Below are positions 1-10,338 of a stretch of DNA of 64,000 nucleotides, piece after piece. Origin of the DNA: Thermosynechococcus sp. NK55a (lineage in GTDB: Bacteria > Cyanobacteriota > Cyanobacteriia > Thermosynechococcales > Thermosynechococcaceae); the NCBI RefSeq assembly GCF_000505665.1, contig NC_023033.1, positions 2,198,313-2,262,312 on the forward strand, in the 5' to 3' direction. Both the position numbers and the translations under genes were made by a program. Positions within the stretch are counted from its first letter, which is position 1. Every line of letters begins with the position of its first letter. Under the pieces are notes generated by a model. That model worked only from the letters and a program-made list of their open reading frames with translations. It searched no databases and was not told the DNA's origin.

Positions 1-1
1 T

Positions 2-160
2 CACCCTGTTGACGGTGCCCCCGTTTGGCATCTTTTTGATCGCGAAACCCTCGAAAGTTTAGTGATGAGTGCCCATCCCCACTGGCAATGCCGGCCTGAG
101 GACGTGGAGTTGGGGCGGCAGCAATTGTGGCAGTCCTTTCAGTTACCGGTGGCTGCCTGA
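2..160 (+). CDS. C-terminal end of an unidentified protein (cut by window edge)
   Basis: An open frame runs from the window edge to TGA at 158-160, giving the last 52 residues of a protein (ending FQLPVAA). It has no internal stops and an ordinary soluble composition, with Trp, His and charged residues. It converges on nusB and overlaps its 3' end by 22 bases. I do not recognise the family; the fragment is too short to assign a function. Confidence 0.55.
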   Translation, partial: HPVDGAPVWHLFDRETLESLVMSAHPHWQCRPEDVELGRQQLWQSFQLPVAA

Positions 161-777
161 GCCGTGTTAAGGGCTTCGCTAATCCGCCGCAGCACGCCAT
201 TGATAAAGCGGTGGCTGCCCTCATCGCTATAGCGTTTGGCCAGTTCGATGGCCTCGTTAATTGCCACCTGCTTAGCGACTTCAAGGTAACGCATTTCGAC
301 GACAGCAATTTCAATAATGGCACGATCTAGCTGCGTCAGCCGCTCCAATTGCCAATCCACCATTGAGCGATTTACCAGTTCTTCAATCTCTGTTTGGTAT
401 CGCTGTAAACAGCGGAGGATGGCGATCGCGTAGGCCTGAACTTCCTCCTGATGGGCAAAGTAGAGGATCTCAGGTAAATCCAAAGCAGTGCCTATTTTGT
501 TCAAGCCCTTTTCCGCCCGCTGAAGGGCATCCTGAAGCACCATCTGTGCCTTTTCGAGGTGGGGCAACAGGAGTTCACTGTGGCGGAGCAGTCGTTGACT
601 TTCACTCAGTTCGGTGCCCGCCTGTTCGAGGGTATCGCGCACATCACTCGCCAGCGTACGTACGGCCATCAAGATCAAACTGCGGCAGTCGCTTTCATCC
701 AGCAGTTTTGGTTGGCGTAACACTTGAGCCCCACTCAGCAAAGCCAATTCACGAGCAACACGACGAGCAGTAATCAT
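139..777 (-). CDS. nusB: Transcription antitermination factor NusB
   Basis: NusB binds boxA RNA with NusE (S10) and promotes antitermination in rRNA operons. The product is 212 aa. The C-terminal two thirds carries the all-helical NusB fold, with conserved stretches such as [14 protein letters not shown] and [15 protein letters not shown]. The N-terminal part of about 70 residues is longer than in E. coli NusB (139 aa), as is usual in cyanobacteria. It starts at ATG 777, 23 bases after the DUF502 gene on the same strand, and is the last gene of a minus-strand run that begins with dnaK. Its 3' end overlaps a convergent gene. Confidence 0.93.
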   Translation of the reverse strand: MITARRVARELALLSGAQVLRQPKLLDESDCRSLILMAVRTLASDVRDTLEQAGTELSESQRLLRHSELLLPHLEKAQMVLQDALQRAEKGLNKIGTALDLPEILYFAHQEEVQAYAIAILRCLQRYQTEIEELVNRSMVDWQLERLTQLDRAIIEIAVVEMRYLEVAKQVAINEAIELAKRYSDEGSHRFINGVLRRISEALNTAQAATGN

Positions 778-800
778 GGGTTAATCCTCAAAACAAGTTC

Positions 801-1484
801 TTAGGGTACTAGAGCAGTGGTGGGGGGCAACGTCGAAGTTGGAACCGTTCCCGGTGTAACAATCCCTCCAGAAATAATTAGCTTAAAGGCGTCCTCGATC
901 GAAATATCCAAATCTCGCACCTCCCGCTCACTGGCAATCACATACCAACCGGTGGTGGGGTTAGGGGAGGAGGGGATAAATAGACTCAACATTGGCTCGG
1001 AAAAGACCGTTTGCAATGAACCATTAACTGTGCCAGTGACAAAGGCCACGGCCCACAAGCCCGGACGTGGGTATTCTACGAGCACCACACGGCGAAAGCG
1101 ATCGCGCGAGTCCCGCAGAATCGTCTCTAGGAGTTGTTGCAGCACTTTATAGGTTGTGCCCGCCAAGGGAATGCGCTGGAGAATGCTCTCACCGGTGTTC
1201 AACAGCCACTGGCCAAAGATATTGCGCGCCATCAAGCCAATGAGCAAGATGCCTGTTAAGGGCACAACAATCCCCACGGCTACATTGAGCAAATCCACCA
1301 GCAGGGGGTGCCAGGTTTTGAAAGGGTTCACTCGCTTGGGAATACGGGTGAGGAGATCCAGGACCCAACTGGAAACAGAAATCGATAGCCAAATCGTCGT
1401 TGCTAGCGGGATCACCACCAGCAGACCGGCAATGAGATCGTTTTTAATTGCTTGTTGGAGTCGGTGCAGCACAAATACTCGCAC
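801..1484 (-). CDS. DUF502 family membrane protein
   Basis: A 227-aa protein with two clear hydrophobic segments (about residues 16-40 and 66-92), then a soluble domain with the DUF502 pattern (VEYPRPGLWAVAFVTG, FIPSSPNPTTGW). Function in bacteria is not established; plant relatives (COV1) are membrane proteins linked to vascular patterning. The start is GTG at 1484. It lies between a TPR gene and nusB on the same strand, 21 and 23 bases apart, so co-transcription is likely. Confidence 0.88.
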   Translation of the reverse strand: MRVFVLHRLQQAIKNDLIAGLLVVIPLATTIWLSISVSSWVLDLLTRIPKRVNPFKTWHPLLVDLLNVAVGIVVPLTGILLIGLMARNIFGQWLLNTGESILQRIPLAGTTYKVLQQLLETILRDSRDRFRRVVLVEYPRPGLWAVAFVTGTVNGSLQTVFSEPMLSLFIPSSPNPTTGWYVIASEREVRDLDISIEDAFKLIISGGIVTPGTVPTSTLPPTTALVP

Positions 1485-1505
1485 GAGCAGACTTCTGTTT
1501 CTAGC

Positions 1506-2615
1506 TTAGCGGTTGCTGCCACTGCGGGCACGGTGAAAGGCTAGACTGCTGTAGAGCATGAAGGCGGCATCCCAAGGACTGTCCTCACGGCGAAAGAGGT
1601 TAAGGTGGGGGGGAATTTTACTCAGGAGTTCTGTAAAGTCCAAGGCGGTTTCTGCAAAGCTGGTGAAGTCTTGCCAGACGGGGCGATCGCCACAGTGCTG
1701 CTGCCAAAGACTCGATAACTGCCGCCACTTTGCCCATGAGGTATTTTGATCCAAATCCAACTCACGCTGGATCACCTCGGCCCCGTGACTCAGGGGAATC
1801 CCTTGGTGAAACTGGTAACCGCCGCGATAAAAGCGCAGGATTTGATTTTGCTGCAACAGGTGGAGATCACAGCACTGGGCATGATCCTGAATTTGTTCTT
1901 TGCGCGTGACTTTCCCTTGGCGATCGCGATCGAACACCTGCTCAAAAATCGGCAGCAACCCCTCCACTCGCTGGCTCACCTGTGACCAAGTAAACGTAAA
2001 CTCCACTGGCGCGGATGATAGGGAAGTGGTACACACCACACGCGGCTGTGGCTCTAAGGCCGCAAAATAACGCACCTGCAAGACGGGGGTGGCTGTCAGC
2101 GCCTCAAAGGGGACACAAAAGAGGGTAAACCCCTGCTGCTTTAGTTCTTGGCAATAAACGGTGAGTTCCGCAAAGTTGCCCGTGCGGATCAAACGCCAGC
2201 CCCGCGACGGGATCAAAAGACGCGCCGTATAGGCATCAATCTTAAACATGGTGGCCAAAAGGCGGGCAAGAATTACCCGCTGCTCCGGGGCAGCCACCCC
2301 TTCGAGAATCAGAACACCCTGCTGCTCTACCCCCACCACAGCATGGGTTTCTAAAATGGCCTGCTGCCGCTGCTGTTGGCGAATTTGCTCAATTTTTTCG
2401 AGGCCGCGCCGTGCCATTTGCATCAGCTTGGGGCCACAGTTTAGCCGCAGTAATTGGCAAAAGTCTGACTCAGCCTCCTCTAGCCGGTTTGTCTTGAGAT
2501 AGAGTTGGCCTCGGCATAGAAGTAGACGCGCATCCCCCGGCGGCAAAGTGGCCAGCAATTTTTCTGCTTGCTGGAAATTTCCTTGATCCAAGGCTGTCAA
2601 AACCTCAGTCAGCAT
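1506..2615 (-). CDS. TPR-containing cyanobacterial protein of unknown function
   Basis: The product is 369 aa from ATG 2615; a TTG at 2651 in the same frame would add 12 residues, but the ATG version begins directly with a TPR-like helix pair (LTALDQGNFQQAEKLLATLP). The first 90 or so residues resemble tetratricopeptide repeats. The rest contains a region rich in aromatic and hydrophobic residues with no motif I recognise. It follows dnaJ at 42 bases and precedes DUF502 at 21 bases, so it is probably in the dnaK-dnaJ transcript. A chaperone-linked role is only inferred from position. Confidence 0.75.
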   Translation of the reverse strand: MLTEVLTALDQGNFQQAEKLLATLPPGDARLLLCRGQLYLKTNRLEEAESDFCQLLRLNCGPKLMQMARRGLEKIEQIRQQQRQQAILETHAVVGVEQQGVLILEGVAAPEQRVILARLLATMFKIDAYTARLLIPSRGWRLIRTGNFAELTVYCQELKQQGFTLFCVPFEALTATPVLQVRYFAALEPQPRVVCTTSLSSAPVEFTFTWSQVSQRVEGLLPIFEQVFDRDRQGKVTRKEQIQDHAQCCDLHLLQQNQILRFYRGGYQFHQGIPLSHGAEVIQRELDLDQNTSWAKWRQLSSLWQQHCGDRPVWQDFTSFAETALDFTELLSKIPPHLNLFRREDSPWDAAFMLYSSLAFHRARSGSNR

Positions 2616-2657
2616 GGCCAGCGCCCCCAAATTTTTTTCTATTTTAGGCAATACTGC

Positions 2658-3779
2658 CTAACCACCAAATAGACTGCCGAGGAAGCCCTCTAAGCCGCCT
2701 TTGCCCAGGCGCTCGCCGCGAATTTTCGCCAACTTCTCCAGCAGTTCTCGCTCCTCATGGGTGATATGGGTGGGAATTTCGACATCAACGGTAATTAGGT
2801 GATCGCCCCGCGCCACGGGATTGCCCACCCGGGGAACACCGCGACCTTCTAGGACTAACACCGTGCCGGGTTGGGTACCTGCGGGAATTTTCAGTTCTGC
2901 CTCCCCATCCACGGTGCTGACGGGAATCCGACAGCCCAGAATCGCTTGCAGGTAGCTAATTTTAATCCGCGACAGGATGTTGTTACCTTCGCGCTGAAAC
3001 TCAGGATCAGGTTGAACAAAAAGGTAGACGTAAAGATCGCCGGGGGGCCCTCCCCGCAAACCGGCATCCCCTTCACCTGAGACCCGCAACCGTGTGCCGT
3101 TGTCCACCCCAGCGGGAATGGTAATTTTTAGCTTTTTGCTGACTTGGATATGGCCTTGGCCGCCACAGGACTCACAGCGATCTTCAATCACCACACCGGA
3201 ACCGCCACAGGTTGGACAGGTGGTTAGCTGGGTAAAACTGCCAAAGGGGGTTCGTGCCGATCGCCGCACTTGACCAATCCCACCACAGGTACTACAGGTA
3301 ACTGGTCGTGTGCCGGGCTTTGCCCCTGTGCCTTGACAGGTTTTACAGGTTTCCAAATGGTTAATGCGAATTTCCTTTTCACCCCCAAAAACGGCTTCGC
3401 GAAATTCCAGTTTCAGGTCATAGCGTAGATCATCACCTCGAGTGGGTCCTTGCTGCCGCCGACTGCCAGTGGCAAACCCCCCAAAGAAGGTTTCAAAAAT
3501 ATCGGCGAAGCCACCCATATCGCCAATACCAAAGTCACTAAAGCCAGCAGCTCCGACACCACTCACGCCGGCTTCGCCAAAGCGATCGTAGTTGGCTCGC
3601 GCTTGGGGATCCGAGAGCACCTCGTAGGCGCGGTTGATTTCCTTGAATTTTTCTTCAGCGCCCGGTTCTTTGTTGACATCGGGGTGATACTTGCGAGCCA
3701 AGCGCCGATAGGCTCGTTTTAATTCTTCAGCATCCGCAGACCGTGAGACACCTAAGATCTCATAGAAATCACGAGCCAT
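2658..3779 (-). CDS. dnaJ: Chaperone protein DnaJ (type I Hsp40)
   Basis: Co-chaperone that delivers substrates to DnaK and stimulates its ATPase. In 373 aa it shows the full type I layout: a J domain with the HPD triad at about residues 32-34, a Gly/Phe-rich linker (about 70-115), four zinc-binding CxxCxGxG repeats ([32 protein letters not shown]) and the C-terminal substrate-binding beta domains. ATG 3779 is preferred over GTG 3785 because [10 protein letters not shown] is the usual start. It lies 17 bases downstream of dnaK, the classical pair. Confidence 0.97.
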   Translation of the reverse strand: MARDFYEILGVSRSADAEELKRAYRRLARKYHPDVNKEPGAEEKFKEINRAYEVLSDPQARANYDRFGEAGVSGVGAAGFSDFGIGDMGGFADIFETFFGGFATGSRRQQGPTRGDDLRYDLKLEFREAVFGGEKEIRINHLETCKTCQGTGAKPGTRPVTCSTCGGIGQVRRSARTPFGSFTQLTTCPTCGGSGVVIEDRCESCGGQGHIQVSKKLKITIPAGVDNGTRLRVSGEGDAGLRGGPPGDLYVYLFVQPDPEFQREGNNILSRIKISYLQAILGCRIPVSTVDGEAELKIPAGTQPGTVLVLEGRGVPRVGNPVARGDHLITVDVEIPTHITHEERELLEKLAKIRGERLGKGGLEGFLGSLFGG

Positions 3780-3796
3780 AGCCACCGTTACCTAAA

Positions 3797-5752
3797 TTAA
3801 TCAACCGCTTCATAATCTGAAACAACTGTTTCTTCATTATCGCTGATTATTGTGGCCTCGCTATCTAAAACTTGAGTCGCTTGGGAACTCATCGTAGCTC
3901 CCCCCATTGTTGGGATTGAGGTCATCATTGAACCGCCTGCTGTCTGTTGATATACCACGCTCCCCAAGGTCACCAAGGCCTGCTGCAGGGCTTCCATGCG
4001 CTTGCGAATTTCATCGGGGGTAATGTTGTCATCCACCATTGCGGCCTGCATACTCTGAACCACTGGCTCAATGCGTGCCCGCAGATCTGGGGTCAGGGTA
4101 ATGCCATGGTTTTTGATTGTTGATTCATAGCTGTAGAGCAGGGCATCAGCTTGGTTGCGCAGTTCGGCAATCTCTTTCTTGAGTTGGTCTGCTTGGGCAT
4201 AAATTTGTGCTTCTTGGCGCATGCGCTCGATTTCCATGCTGCTGAGGCCACCGCGATTGGTGATGCGCACACTTTGCTGGCGACCCGTGGCGCGATCAAC
4301 GGCCGACACACTCAGGATACCGTTGGCATCAATATCAAACGTAACATCAATTTGCGGCACTCCCCGAGGGGCGGGGGCAATCCCCGTGAGTTCAAAGCAG
4401 GCCAGTTGTTTATTGTCCTTAGCAATGGGGCGCTCCCCTTGGTAGACGGCAATTTCAACTACAGTTTGGCCATCGCTAGCGGTGGAAAAGGTTTGAGTTT
4501 TGCTTGTGGGGAGGGTAGTGTTACGTTCGATAATTTTTGTAAAGACACCGCCTAGGGTTTCCAGCCCCAAAGAGAGGGGCGTGACATCCAGCAGCAGAAG
4601 ATCTTTAACGGTCGTTTCTTTGCCAAGAATCCCCCCTTGAATGGCTGCACCTATGGCAACTGCTTCATCGGGATTAACAGAGCGATCGGGATTTTTGCCA
4701 CAGAATTGCTTCACCAACTCCTGAATAGCGGGAATACGGGTAGAACCACCGACGAGTAATACGCGGTCAATGTCTTTAACTGTAAGGCCGGCATCGGCGA
4801 TCGCCTGCTCCATGGGTTCAAGGGTTGCCTGCACCAAGTGGGCGCAGAGTTCCTCAAATTTACTGCGGGTAAGTTCCATTTCAAGGTGCTTAGGCCCCGT
4901 TTCATCAGCAGTAATGAAGGGCAGGTTAATGGAAGTGCTCAGGGTGCCCGATAGCTCCACTTTTGCTTTTTCGGCAGCTTCGCGGAGGCGTTGCAGTGCC
5001 ATTTTGTCTTTGGAGAGATCGATTCCCTCCTGCTCCTTGAAGCAGGCCAAGAGCCAATCAAGAATACATTCGTCAAAGTTGTCGCCCCCGAGGTGATTGT
5101 TGCCAGCTGTGGAGCGCACCTCAAAGACCCCATCCCCCAGTTGTAGAATCGAGACATCAAAGGTGCCACCGCCCAAGTCAAAAACCAGAATGGTTTGATC
5201 TTGATCCTGCTTGTCAATGCCGTAGGCCAAGGAGGCGGCGGTGGGTTCGTTGATAATTCGCAGCACCTCAAGGCCGGCGATCGCCCCCGCATCTTTAGTC
5301 GCTTGGCGCTGCGCATCACTAAAGTAGGCTGGCACAGTAATTACGGCCTGGGTCACGGCTTCCCCTAGATAGGCTTCCGCGTCCTGCTTCAGCTTTTGCA
5401 GAATCATGGCGGAAATTTCTTGGGGGGTATAGGTGCGATCGCGAATCTGCACATCCACCATGCCATCGCGGCCCGGCACACAGGTATAAGGGACACGGGC
5501 ACGTTCCTCGGCGGTTTCCTCCCAGCGACGACCAATAAACCGCTTGATACTAAAAATGGTGTTTTCGGCATTGGTGACGGCTTGCCGCTTAGCCAGTTGA
5601 CCCACCAGCCGTTCGCCCGACTTGCCAAAGGCAACAATACTGGGGGTGGTGCGCCCACCCTCTGCACTGGGGATCACGACGGGATTCCCCCCTTCTAAGA
5701 CTGCCACACAACTATTTGTGGTTCCCAGGTCGATGCCAATGATTTTACCCAT
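3797..5752 (-). CDS. dnaK: Chaperone protein DnaK (Hsp70)
   Basis: Hsp70 ATPase for protein folding, 651 aa from ATG 5752 ([16 protein letters not shown]); an in-frame ATG at 5773 would add seven residues not typical of the family. The nucleotide-binding domain shows the phosphate loops ([19 protein letters not shown]) and the adenosine motif [12 protein letters not shown]. The beta-sandwich domain follows. The C terminus is an acidic tail that lacks the EEVD-like end of E. coli-type DnaK. Cyanobacteria carry three or so dnaK paralogues; I cannot say which one this is. It heads the dnaK-dnaJ-TPR-DUF502-nusB run. I see no CIRCE element upstream. Confidence 0.96.
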   Translation of the reverse strand: MGKIIGIDLGTTNSCVAVLEGGNPVVIPSAEGGRTTPSIVAFGKSGERLVGQLAKRQAVTNAENTIFSIKRFIGRRWEETAEERARVPYTCVPGRDGMVDVQIRDRTYTPQEISAMILQKLKQDAEAYLGEAVTQAVITVPAYFSDAQRQATKDAGAIAGLEVLRIINEPTAASLAYGIDKQDQDQTILVFDLGGGTFDVSILQLGDGVFEVRSTAGNNHLGGDNFDECILDWLLACFKEQEGIDLSKDKMALQRLREAAEKAKVELSGTLSTSINLPFITADETGPKHLEMELTRSKFEELCAHLVQATLEPMEQAIADAGLTVKDIDRVLLVGGSTRIPAIQELVKQFCGKNPDRSVNPDEAVAIGAAIQGGILGKETTVKDLLLLDVTPLSLGLETLGGVFTKIIERNTTLPTSKTQTFSTASDGQTVVEIAVYQGERPIAKDNKQLACFELTGIAPAPRGVPQIDVTFDIDANGILSVSAVDRATGRQQSVRITNRGGLSSMEIERMRQEAQIYAQADQLKKEIAELRNQADALLYSYESTIKNHGITLTPDLRARIEPVVQSMQAAMVDDNITPDEIRKRMEALQQALVTLGSVVYQQTAGGSMMTSIPTMGGATMSSQATQVLDSEATIISDNEETVVSDYEAVD

Positions 5753-5919
5753 AGCCGTAATCGCCGTTTCCAAAAATGCGCTTCAGCGGGAGACTTCTTG
5801 TAAAAAGTCTTGCTCTTTAGATTAGGGTGCCGCAATGATGATGCTATCGTAACATCTGAATTCAGGGCAAAACTATTTACCAGTAATCTTAGTCAACTGG
5901 AACAGGATTGACCACGGCC

Positions 5920-6459
5920 TTACTGGCGAATCAGGGCCACTGCCACACGGTCATTGCCCTCATTGGTAATGGTTACCCGAATATTGGGGCCAAAGAAGGT
6001 CTGCATCTTGGCTTGCTTCGATTGCCACACCTCAAAGGGGACCGCCGGGGAGTCAAATTCCAAGATTAATGTATAGGCACCATCGGTTAGCGTCTCGGCG
6101 ATCGCTACCAAGACAGGACGCTCCGCATTCGAAGGACTCAGGCCTAAACTAGCCAATGTGCTATCGAGGTGGGCTTCTTGACCATAACGATAGCGAGTGA
6201 CATCCCTACGGATTTGGGTTTGGGTAGGTGTTGCTTGGCTACGGCCCGCGATCGCCTCCGGGGTTGGGGCTTCACGATAGGGCACCGGCTTGAGTTCTGC
6301 CGCCTTTAAGGCCAATCCTCCCAACAGTAGGGGCACACCATAGAAAAAGCCAGCCAGATTCAAGGTGGCATTCCCCGCAGCATAGGCCACCACCCCCACC
6401 CCTGTCAGCAGTGCACCAACAATTAACCCCAAAGTTCCCAGCGATACAGACCCCAACAT
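5920..6459 (-). CDS. DUF2854 family membrane protein
   Basis: A 179-aa protein restricted, as far as I know, to cyanobacteria and plastid-bearing organisms. Two hydrophobic, Gly/Ala-rich segments fill the first 55 residues, followed by a KAAELKPVPY junction and a soluble domain of about 120 residues. That domain contains the conserved TLASLGLSPSNAERPVL and a terminal NDRVAVALIR strand. Biochemical function unknown. It follows the yajQ gene at 13 bases on the same strand and may be its operon partner. Confidence 0.85.
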   Translation of the reverse strand: MLGSVSLGTLGLIVGALLTGVGVVAYAAGNATLNLAGFFYGVPLLLGGLALKAAELKPVPYREAPTPEAIAGRSQATPTQTQIRRDVTRYRYGQEAHLDSTLASLGLSPSNAERPVLVAIAETLTDGAYTLILEFDSPAVPFEVWQSKQAKMQTFFGPNIRVTITNEGNDRVAVALIRQ

Positions 6460-6472
6460 GCCCCTTCAACCA

Positions 6473-6964
6473 CTAGCGGTAATTTGTAAATTGTAATGGC
6501 ACAGGATAATCTTCCGTTTTCAGGCGTTGGATCACCGCTTGTAGGTCATCCTTTGACTTGGCACTGACCCGCACCACATCCCCTTGGATGGAGGCCTGCA
6601 CTTTCTTAAATTCATTGCGGATGAGCTTGCTAATTTCCTTGGCTAGCTCTGAATGGATACCACGCCGCAACTTAATCAACTGTTTGACCCGTTGGCCCCC
6701 CGCTGGCTCCACAGGCCCATAGTCAAAAATTTTCAGAGACAACTGCCGCTTCGCTGCCTTCTGCTGCAGAATCGTTTGCACTGAATTGAGGGTAAACTCA
6801 CTATCGGTGTGAATCGTCAGTCCCTCTTTTGTCAGTTCAAGGGTAGTCTGGGTATCCTTAAGGTCATAGCGGGCCTTGATCTCTCGCTCAGTCTGATCCA
6901 CCGCATTGACCAGCTCCTGCCAGTCAAAATCACTCACAATATCAAAGGAAAACGTGCTTGCCAT
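6473..6964 (-). CDS. YajQ-family nucleotide-binding protein
   Basis: A 163-aa protein of the YajQ (DUF520) family, a duplicated alpha/beta fold. Some members in Xanthomonas and Pseudomonas bind cyclic di-GMP; binding here is not shown. Family marks are the N-terminal [20 protein letters not shown], the [10 protein letters not shown] segment and a C-terminal [16 protein letters not shown] block. Length is standard. The start is ATG 6964, two bases after the stop of the upstream solute-binding protein gene, so the two are probably co-transcribed. Confidence 0.93.
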   Translation of the reverse strand: MASTFSFDIVSDFDWQELVNAVDQTEREIKARYDLKDTQTTLELTKEGLTIHTDSEFTLNSVQTILQQKAAKRQLSLKIFDYGPVEPAGGQRVKQLIKLRRGIHSELAKEISKLIRNEFKKVQASIQGDVVRVSAKSKDDLQAVIQRLKTEDYPVPLQFTNYR

Positions 6965-6966
6965 GC

Positions 6967-8252
6967 CTAGGGTTTTTGGGGATTGACTTGACCAATTACC
7001 TTTAATTTACCGTCATCGGTGACCTCCCAAATGTCATAAACTCCCACAACATCCCCATTTTCATCAATATCCACATTGCCACTGGCGCCTTGATAGTTAA
7101 TTTCTTTGCCTTCCCGCAGTAAAGCTAGCCCGGCACACACATCATCCACTTCTTCCCCCGGTGGATTGGCCACATCGCGCAATTTGTTGCGAATTCCTTC
7201 ACCGGTATTTTGTCCGGAGGCCTGTGCAGCCAATACAAGAAGCGCAGCGGCATCCCAAGCCTGAGCGCCAAAGGCAGGGAGATCACCACCTTTTTTGTTT
7301 TCCAGAGTTTTTGGAGTTTAGCCAGAGCTTTACCATCGGCACCCGGAACGGTGCCCTTGGCGCCGGCAATAATATATTTGCCATCGGGGGTGCGTCCCAC
7401 TTGGTCTGGAAAACTTTCAGACTTCACACCATCAGTGAGGAGAATAGCCACATTTTGAGTCAGGCCTTGCTCAAAAGCAGATTTTAGGAGCAAGCTGCCA
7501 GTTTCCGGATACAGGATCGCCACCACCGCATCAGGTTTGCCGCCAAAGGCAGCAGCGGCCTCTGTTGTGAAGGTGGTTGCCCGCTCATCATAACGGGTTG
7601 GGCGGTCTTCATTGATCACTGTGCCCCCTAGGGCTTTGAAGGCACGGGTAAATTCCTGCTCAAAGCTGCGGCCATAGTCGTTGTTGATGACAACTGTAGA
7701 AACCCTTTGATAGCCTTGCTGTTTGGCCAGTTGAGCGAGGGCTTGGGCTTGGTAGTTATCAGGGGGAGCAGTGCGTGCCCAATAGCCGTTAAAGTCCCCT
7801 TTCTTGGCCCGTTCTGTGAGCAGTGTACTAGTACTGCCCGGAGAAATCAACATCACCTGACCGCGGGTGGCAATATCGGCTGCGGCGTTCGAGACACTGC
7901 TGCCAAAGGAGCCAACCACCCCTGCAACTCGGTCAATCTCGACCAACTTCGTCATCGCTTCTGCCCCAGAGGCGGGATTAGATTGATCATCGGCAGCAAT
8001 GAGCGTGACGGGCTGGCCATTAGCACCACCACAGGCATTTACCGTTTCCACCAGCAGGGGTACCACCTCAGCAATGGGGGTTCCCACGGAGGCTAAGTCA
8101 CCGGTTGAGGGCAATAATGAACCAATGCGTAGCCCTTCTGCTGTTGGAGCGGTGGTAGTAGTATCCGCCTCGCAGGCACCAACGGTAAAGAGGAGGAGTA
8201 ACCCTGCAACAATTTTGGCGGCTGCCCATCCGCTTGACGGCTGTTGACCCAT
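6967..8252 (-). pseudogene. Branched-chain-amino-acid-type ABC solute-binding lipoprotein, frame broken at A6G
   Basis: Periplasmic binding protein of the LivJ/amide family (periplasmic-binding type 6). Frame 1 starts at ATG 8252 (MGQQPSSGW) with a lipoprotein signal peptide and lipobox TVGAC, and carries about 320 residues of the fold. An earlier ATG at 8369 would bury the signal peptide. The correct sequence then jumps to the -1 frame at the run ACAAAAAAGG (minus strand, 7297-7290): frame 1 goes on with out-of-family residues to a stop near 7125, whereas the -1 frame continues GGDLPAFGAQAWDA and ends IGQVNPQKP at 6967. The junction is exactly A AAA AAG, the most slippery bacterial -1 site. 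It may therefore be a one-base loss in a homopolymer (mutation or sequencing error) or a frame-shifted functional gene. The ligand could be amino acids or urea-like amides. Confidence 0.8.
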
Positions 8253-8393
8253 AGCTGTGATTCTCACAATTTGCCAGAATCCTACTGCAACTAGGGAGAT
8301 ATTGCAATGCGCGGAGACGATGCCTTGGACAAAAAAGGGGCATTCCGACATCAAACAGCCCCTTTGCATCGAATGCTCTGTGAATGAGTTTTC

Positions 8394-8744
8394 CTAGGTC
8401 GAGGGACGAACTTGCCGCGCCATGTTCAAGAATGCAGCCATATTGGCTCCCGGACGACGACGGGTAAAACGGGTGTAAGGAACAGGGGTCGGTGTGGGTT
8501 CTGCTGGAGCTGGAGCAACGGGGGTGGGTGCTGCGGCAACGGCTTGAGCGGGTTGAGGTGCAGCAGCAGGTTCAGAGGTCGGGGCAGGTTCTGTCGCTTT
8601 CGTAGGGGTTGGCGGTGCAGCAGGGGCAGCCCTGTTGTCATCTAATTCAATGTAAAATTCGCTCTTTTTGCCCAAGCCAAAGAGCTTAGCGATCGCCCCA
8701 AATAGGCCAAAGATAGCACCAAACAGTTTCTTCAACAGATTCAT
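8394..8744 (-). CDS. Small Pro/Ala-rich cyanobacterial protein with amphipathic N terminus
   Basis: The product is 116 aa from ATG 8744, chosen because GGGAGG lies seven bases upstream; the longer frame would need TTG at 8759. The first 30 residues (MNLLKKLFGAIFGLFGAIAK and on to LGKK) form a hydrophobic/amphipathic helix with flanking lysines, which could sit on or in a membrane. Then comes a low-complexity Pro/Ala/Thr linker (about residues 40-90), and a basic end with RRRPGANMAAFLNMARQ. I know of no function. It is monocistronic by appearance and divergent from petB. Confidence 0.75.
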   Translation of the reverse strand: MNLLKKLFGAIFGLFGAIAKLFGLGKKSEFYIELDDNRAAPAAPPTPTKATEPAPTSEPAAAPQPAQAVAAAPTPVAPAPAEPTPTPVPYTRFTRRRPGANMAAFLNMARQVRPST

Positions 8745-9043
8745 CTCAAAGCCTCCCAAGCGGTCGTTATGCTGCAGGTAGTAGAGGATACAGCTCCAAG
8801 GCGTCCTGAAGCTGTTGAGACTTTATTATCGGACGGTAGGTGGCACCAATCAACCTGAAAGCGCCTGGGCATCCCTTTTCTATGAAGGGGGATACATCAA
8901 GGGGAGGCCAATCTCTAGGTTTTCACAGTTTTCAGGGTGTTCTACCCCTGGGAAAAGGGCTGTAACTGAATGTGGAAAGTCTGAGAGGGCTTATGTTACA
9001 TTTTTCAAAGTAAAGCAGCGGTTTCGCAGGACTAATCACTGTT
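8745..9043. promoter_or_regulatory. Divergent intergenic region upstream of petB
   Basis: About 300 bases between the Pro/Ala-rich gene and petB. No ORF of interest was seen. It contains two short inverted repeats (CCCTT-ttctatg-AAGGG near 8875-8892, and CAGGGT...ACCCCTG near 8935-8951). It probably carries the petBD promoter and leader; I cannot place the -10 element with confidence. Confidence 0.4.
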
Positions 9044-9691
9044 ATGAACAAAGTTTACGACTGGTTTGAGGAACGCCTCGAAATTCAGGCGATCGCTGAC
9101 GATATCACCAGCAAGTATGTGCCGCCCCACGTAAACATTTTTTACTGTCTTGGTGGCATTACCCTCACCTGTTTTCTCATCCAATTTGCCACAGGCTTTG
9201 CCATGACGTTTTACTACAAACCTACGGTGGCTGAAGCCTTTGCTTCTGTGCAGTACATCATGAATGAGGTCAATTTTGGCTGGTTGATCCGCTCCATTCA
9301 CAAGTGGTCCGCCAGCATGATGGTCTTGATGATGATTTTGCACGTCTTTCGGGTCTATCTTACCGGCGGCTTCAAGAAACCCCGCGAACTCACTTGGGTG
9401 ACGGGTGTGGTCTTGGCGGTGATTACCGTCAGCTTTGGTGTCACGGGCTACTCCCTGCCTTGGGACCAAGTGGGCTATTGGGCGGTCAAAATCGTTTCCG
9501 GTATCCCTGCAGCGATTCCCGTGGTGGGTGACCAACTGGTGGAACTGATGCGTGGGGGTGAAAGTGTCGGTCAAGCGACCCTCACTCGCTTCTATAGTTT
9601 GCACACCTTTGTGCTCCCTTGGTCGATCGCCGTCTTTATGCTGATGCACTTCCTGATGATTCGTAAGCAGGGCATTTCGGGTCCCCTGTAA
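9044..9691 (+). CDS. petB: Cytochrome b6 of the b6f complex
   Basis: The thylakoid electron-transfer subunit that passes electrons from plastoquinol through hemes bL and bH between photosystems II and I. The 215-aa length is standard, with four membrane helices. The four heme-ligand histidines fall at the expected positions (H86, H100, H187, H202), and Cys35, which covalently holds heme ci, is present (NIFYCLGG). It starts at ATG 9044. petD follows 105 bases later on the same strand, the usual petBD operon. Confidence 0.98.
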
Positions 9692-9796
9692 GCCAAGCAT
9701 CAAGAAATGTAACAGAGCCTGCTATTTTCGGCGGTTCCCCTTGTTATGCTCCAAGTAATCTCCCCCTTGCTGACCCTCTAGGAGAACGATTGATTT

Positions 9797-10282
9797 ATGG
9801 CAAAAGTTTTGAAAAAGCCTGATTTAACGAATCCGGCTCTGCGGGCAAAACTGAAAAAAGGCATGGGCCACAACTACTATGGCGAACCTGCTTGGCCCAA
9901 TGACCTGCTCTATATCTTCCCTGTGGTGATTATGGGCACGATCGCTCTGGTGATCGGTCTGGCGGTGATGGATCCTGCTATGGTGGGTGAACCGGCGGAT
10001 CCCTTTGCCACCCCCTTGGAAATTTTGCCGGAGTGGTACCTCTATCCCACCTTCCAGATTTTCCGGGTGGTACCCAACAAGCTGTTAGGTGTGCTCATCA
10101 ATGCCTCCATTCCCTTGGGCTTGATGCTGATTCCTTTTATTGAAAGTGTCAACAAGTTCCAAAATCCTTTCCGTCGTCCTGTGGCGATGACGGTCTTCCT
10201 CTTTGGCACACTGGTGACGCTGTGGCTGGGTATTGGTGCTGCTTTCCCCTTGGATAAGTCCCTCACCCTTGGCCTGTTCTAG
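9797..10282 (+). CDS. petD: Cytochrome b6f complex subunit IV
   Basis: Subunit IV (161 aa) with three membrane helices that completes the quinol-oxidising site with cytochrome b6. The catalytic PEWY motif is at residues 78-81 and the family start [20 protein letters not shown] is intact. AGGAGAA precedes ATG 9797 at a good distance. It is second in the petBD operon and is followed by a terminator hairpin at 10309. Confidence 0.98.
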   Translation: MAKVLKKPDLTNPALRAKLKKGMGHNYYGEPAWPNDLLYIFPVVIMGTIALVIGLAVMDPAMVGEPADPFATPLEILPEWYLYPTFQIFRVVPNKLLGVLINASIPLGLMLIPFIESVNKFQNPFRRPVAMTVFLFGTLVTLWLGIGAAFPLDKSLTLGLF

Positions 10283-10308
10283 GCACCTAAGAAAATACGC
10301 TAGGATTT

Positions 10309-10338
10309 GCGCATCTGGCAATGCTGGGTGCGCTTTTT
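10309..10338 (+). terminator. Rho-independent terminator of petBD
   Basis: GCGCATC (10309-10315) pairs with GGTGCGC (10327-10333), one G-U pair included, followed directly by five T (10334-10338). It lies 27 bases after the petD stop, and its T-run touches the stop codon of the convergent LabA-like gene. Confidence 0.75.
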
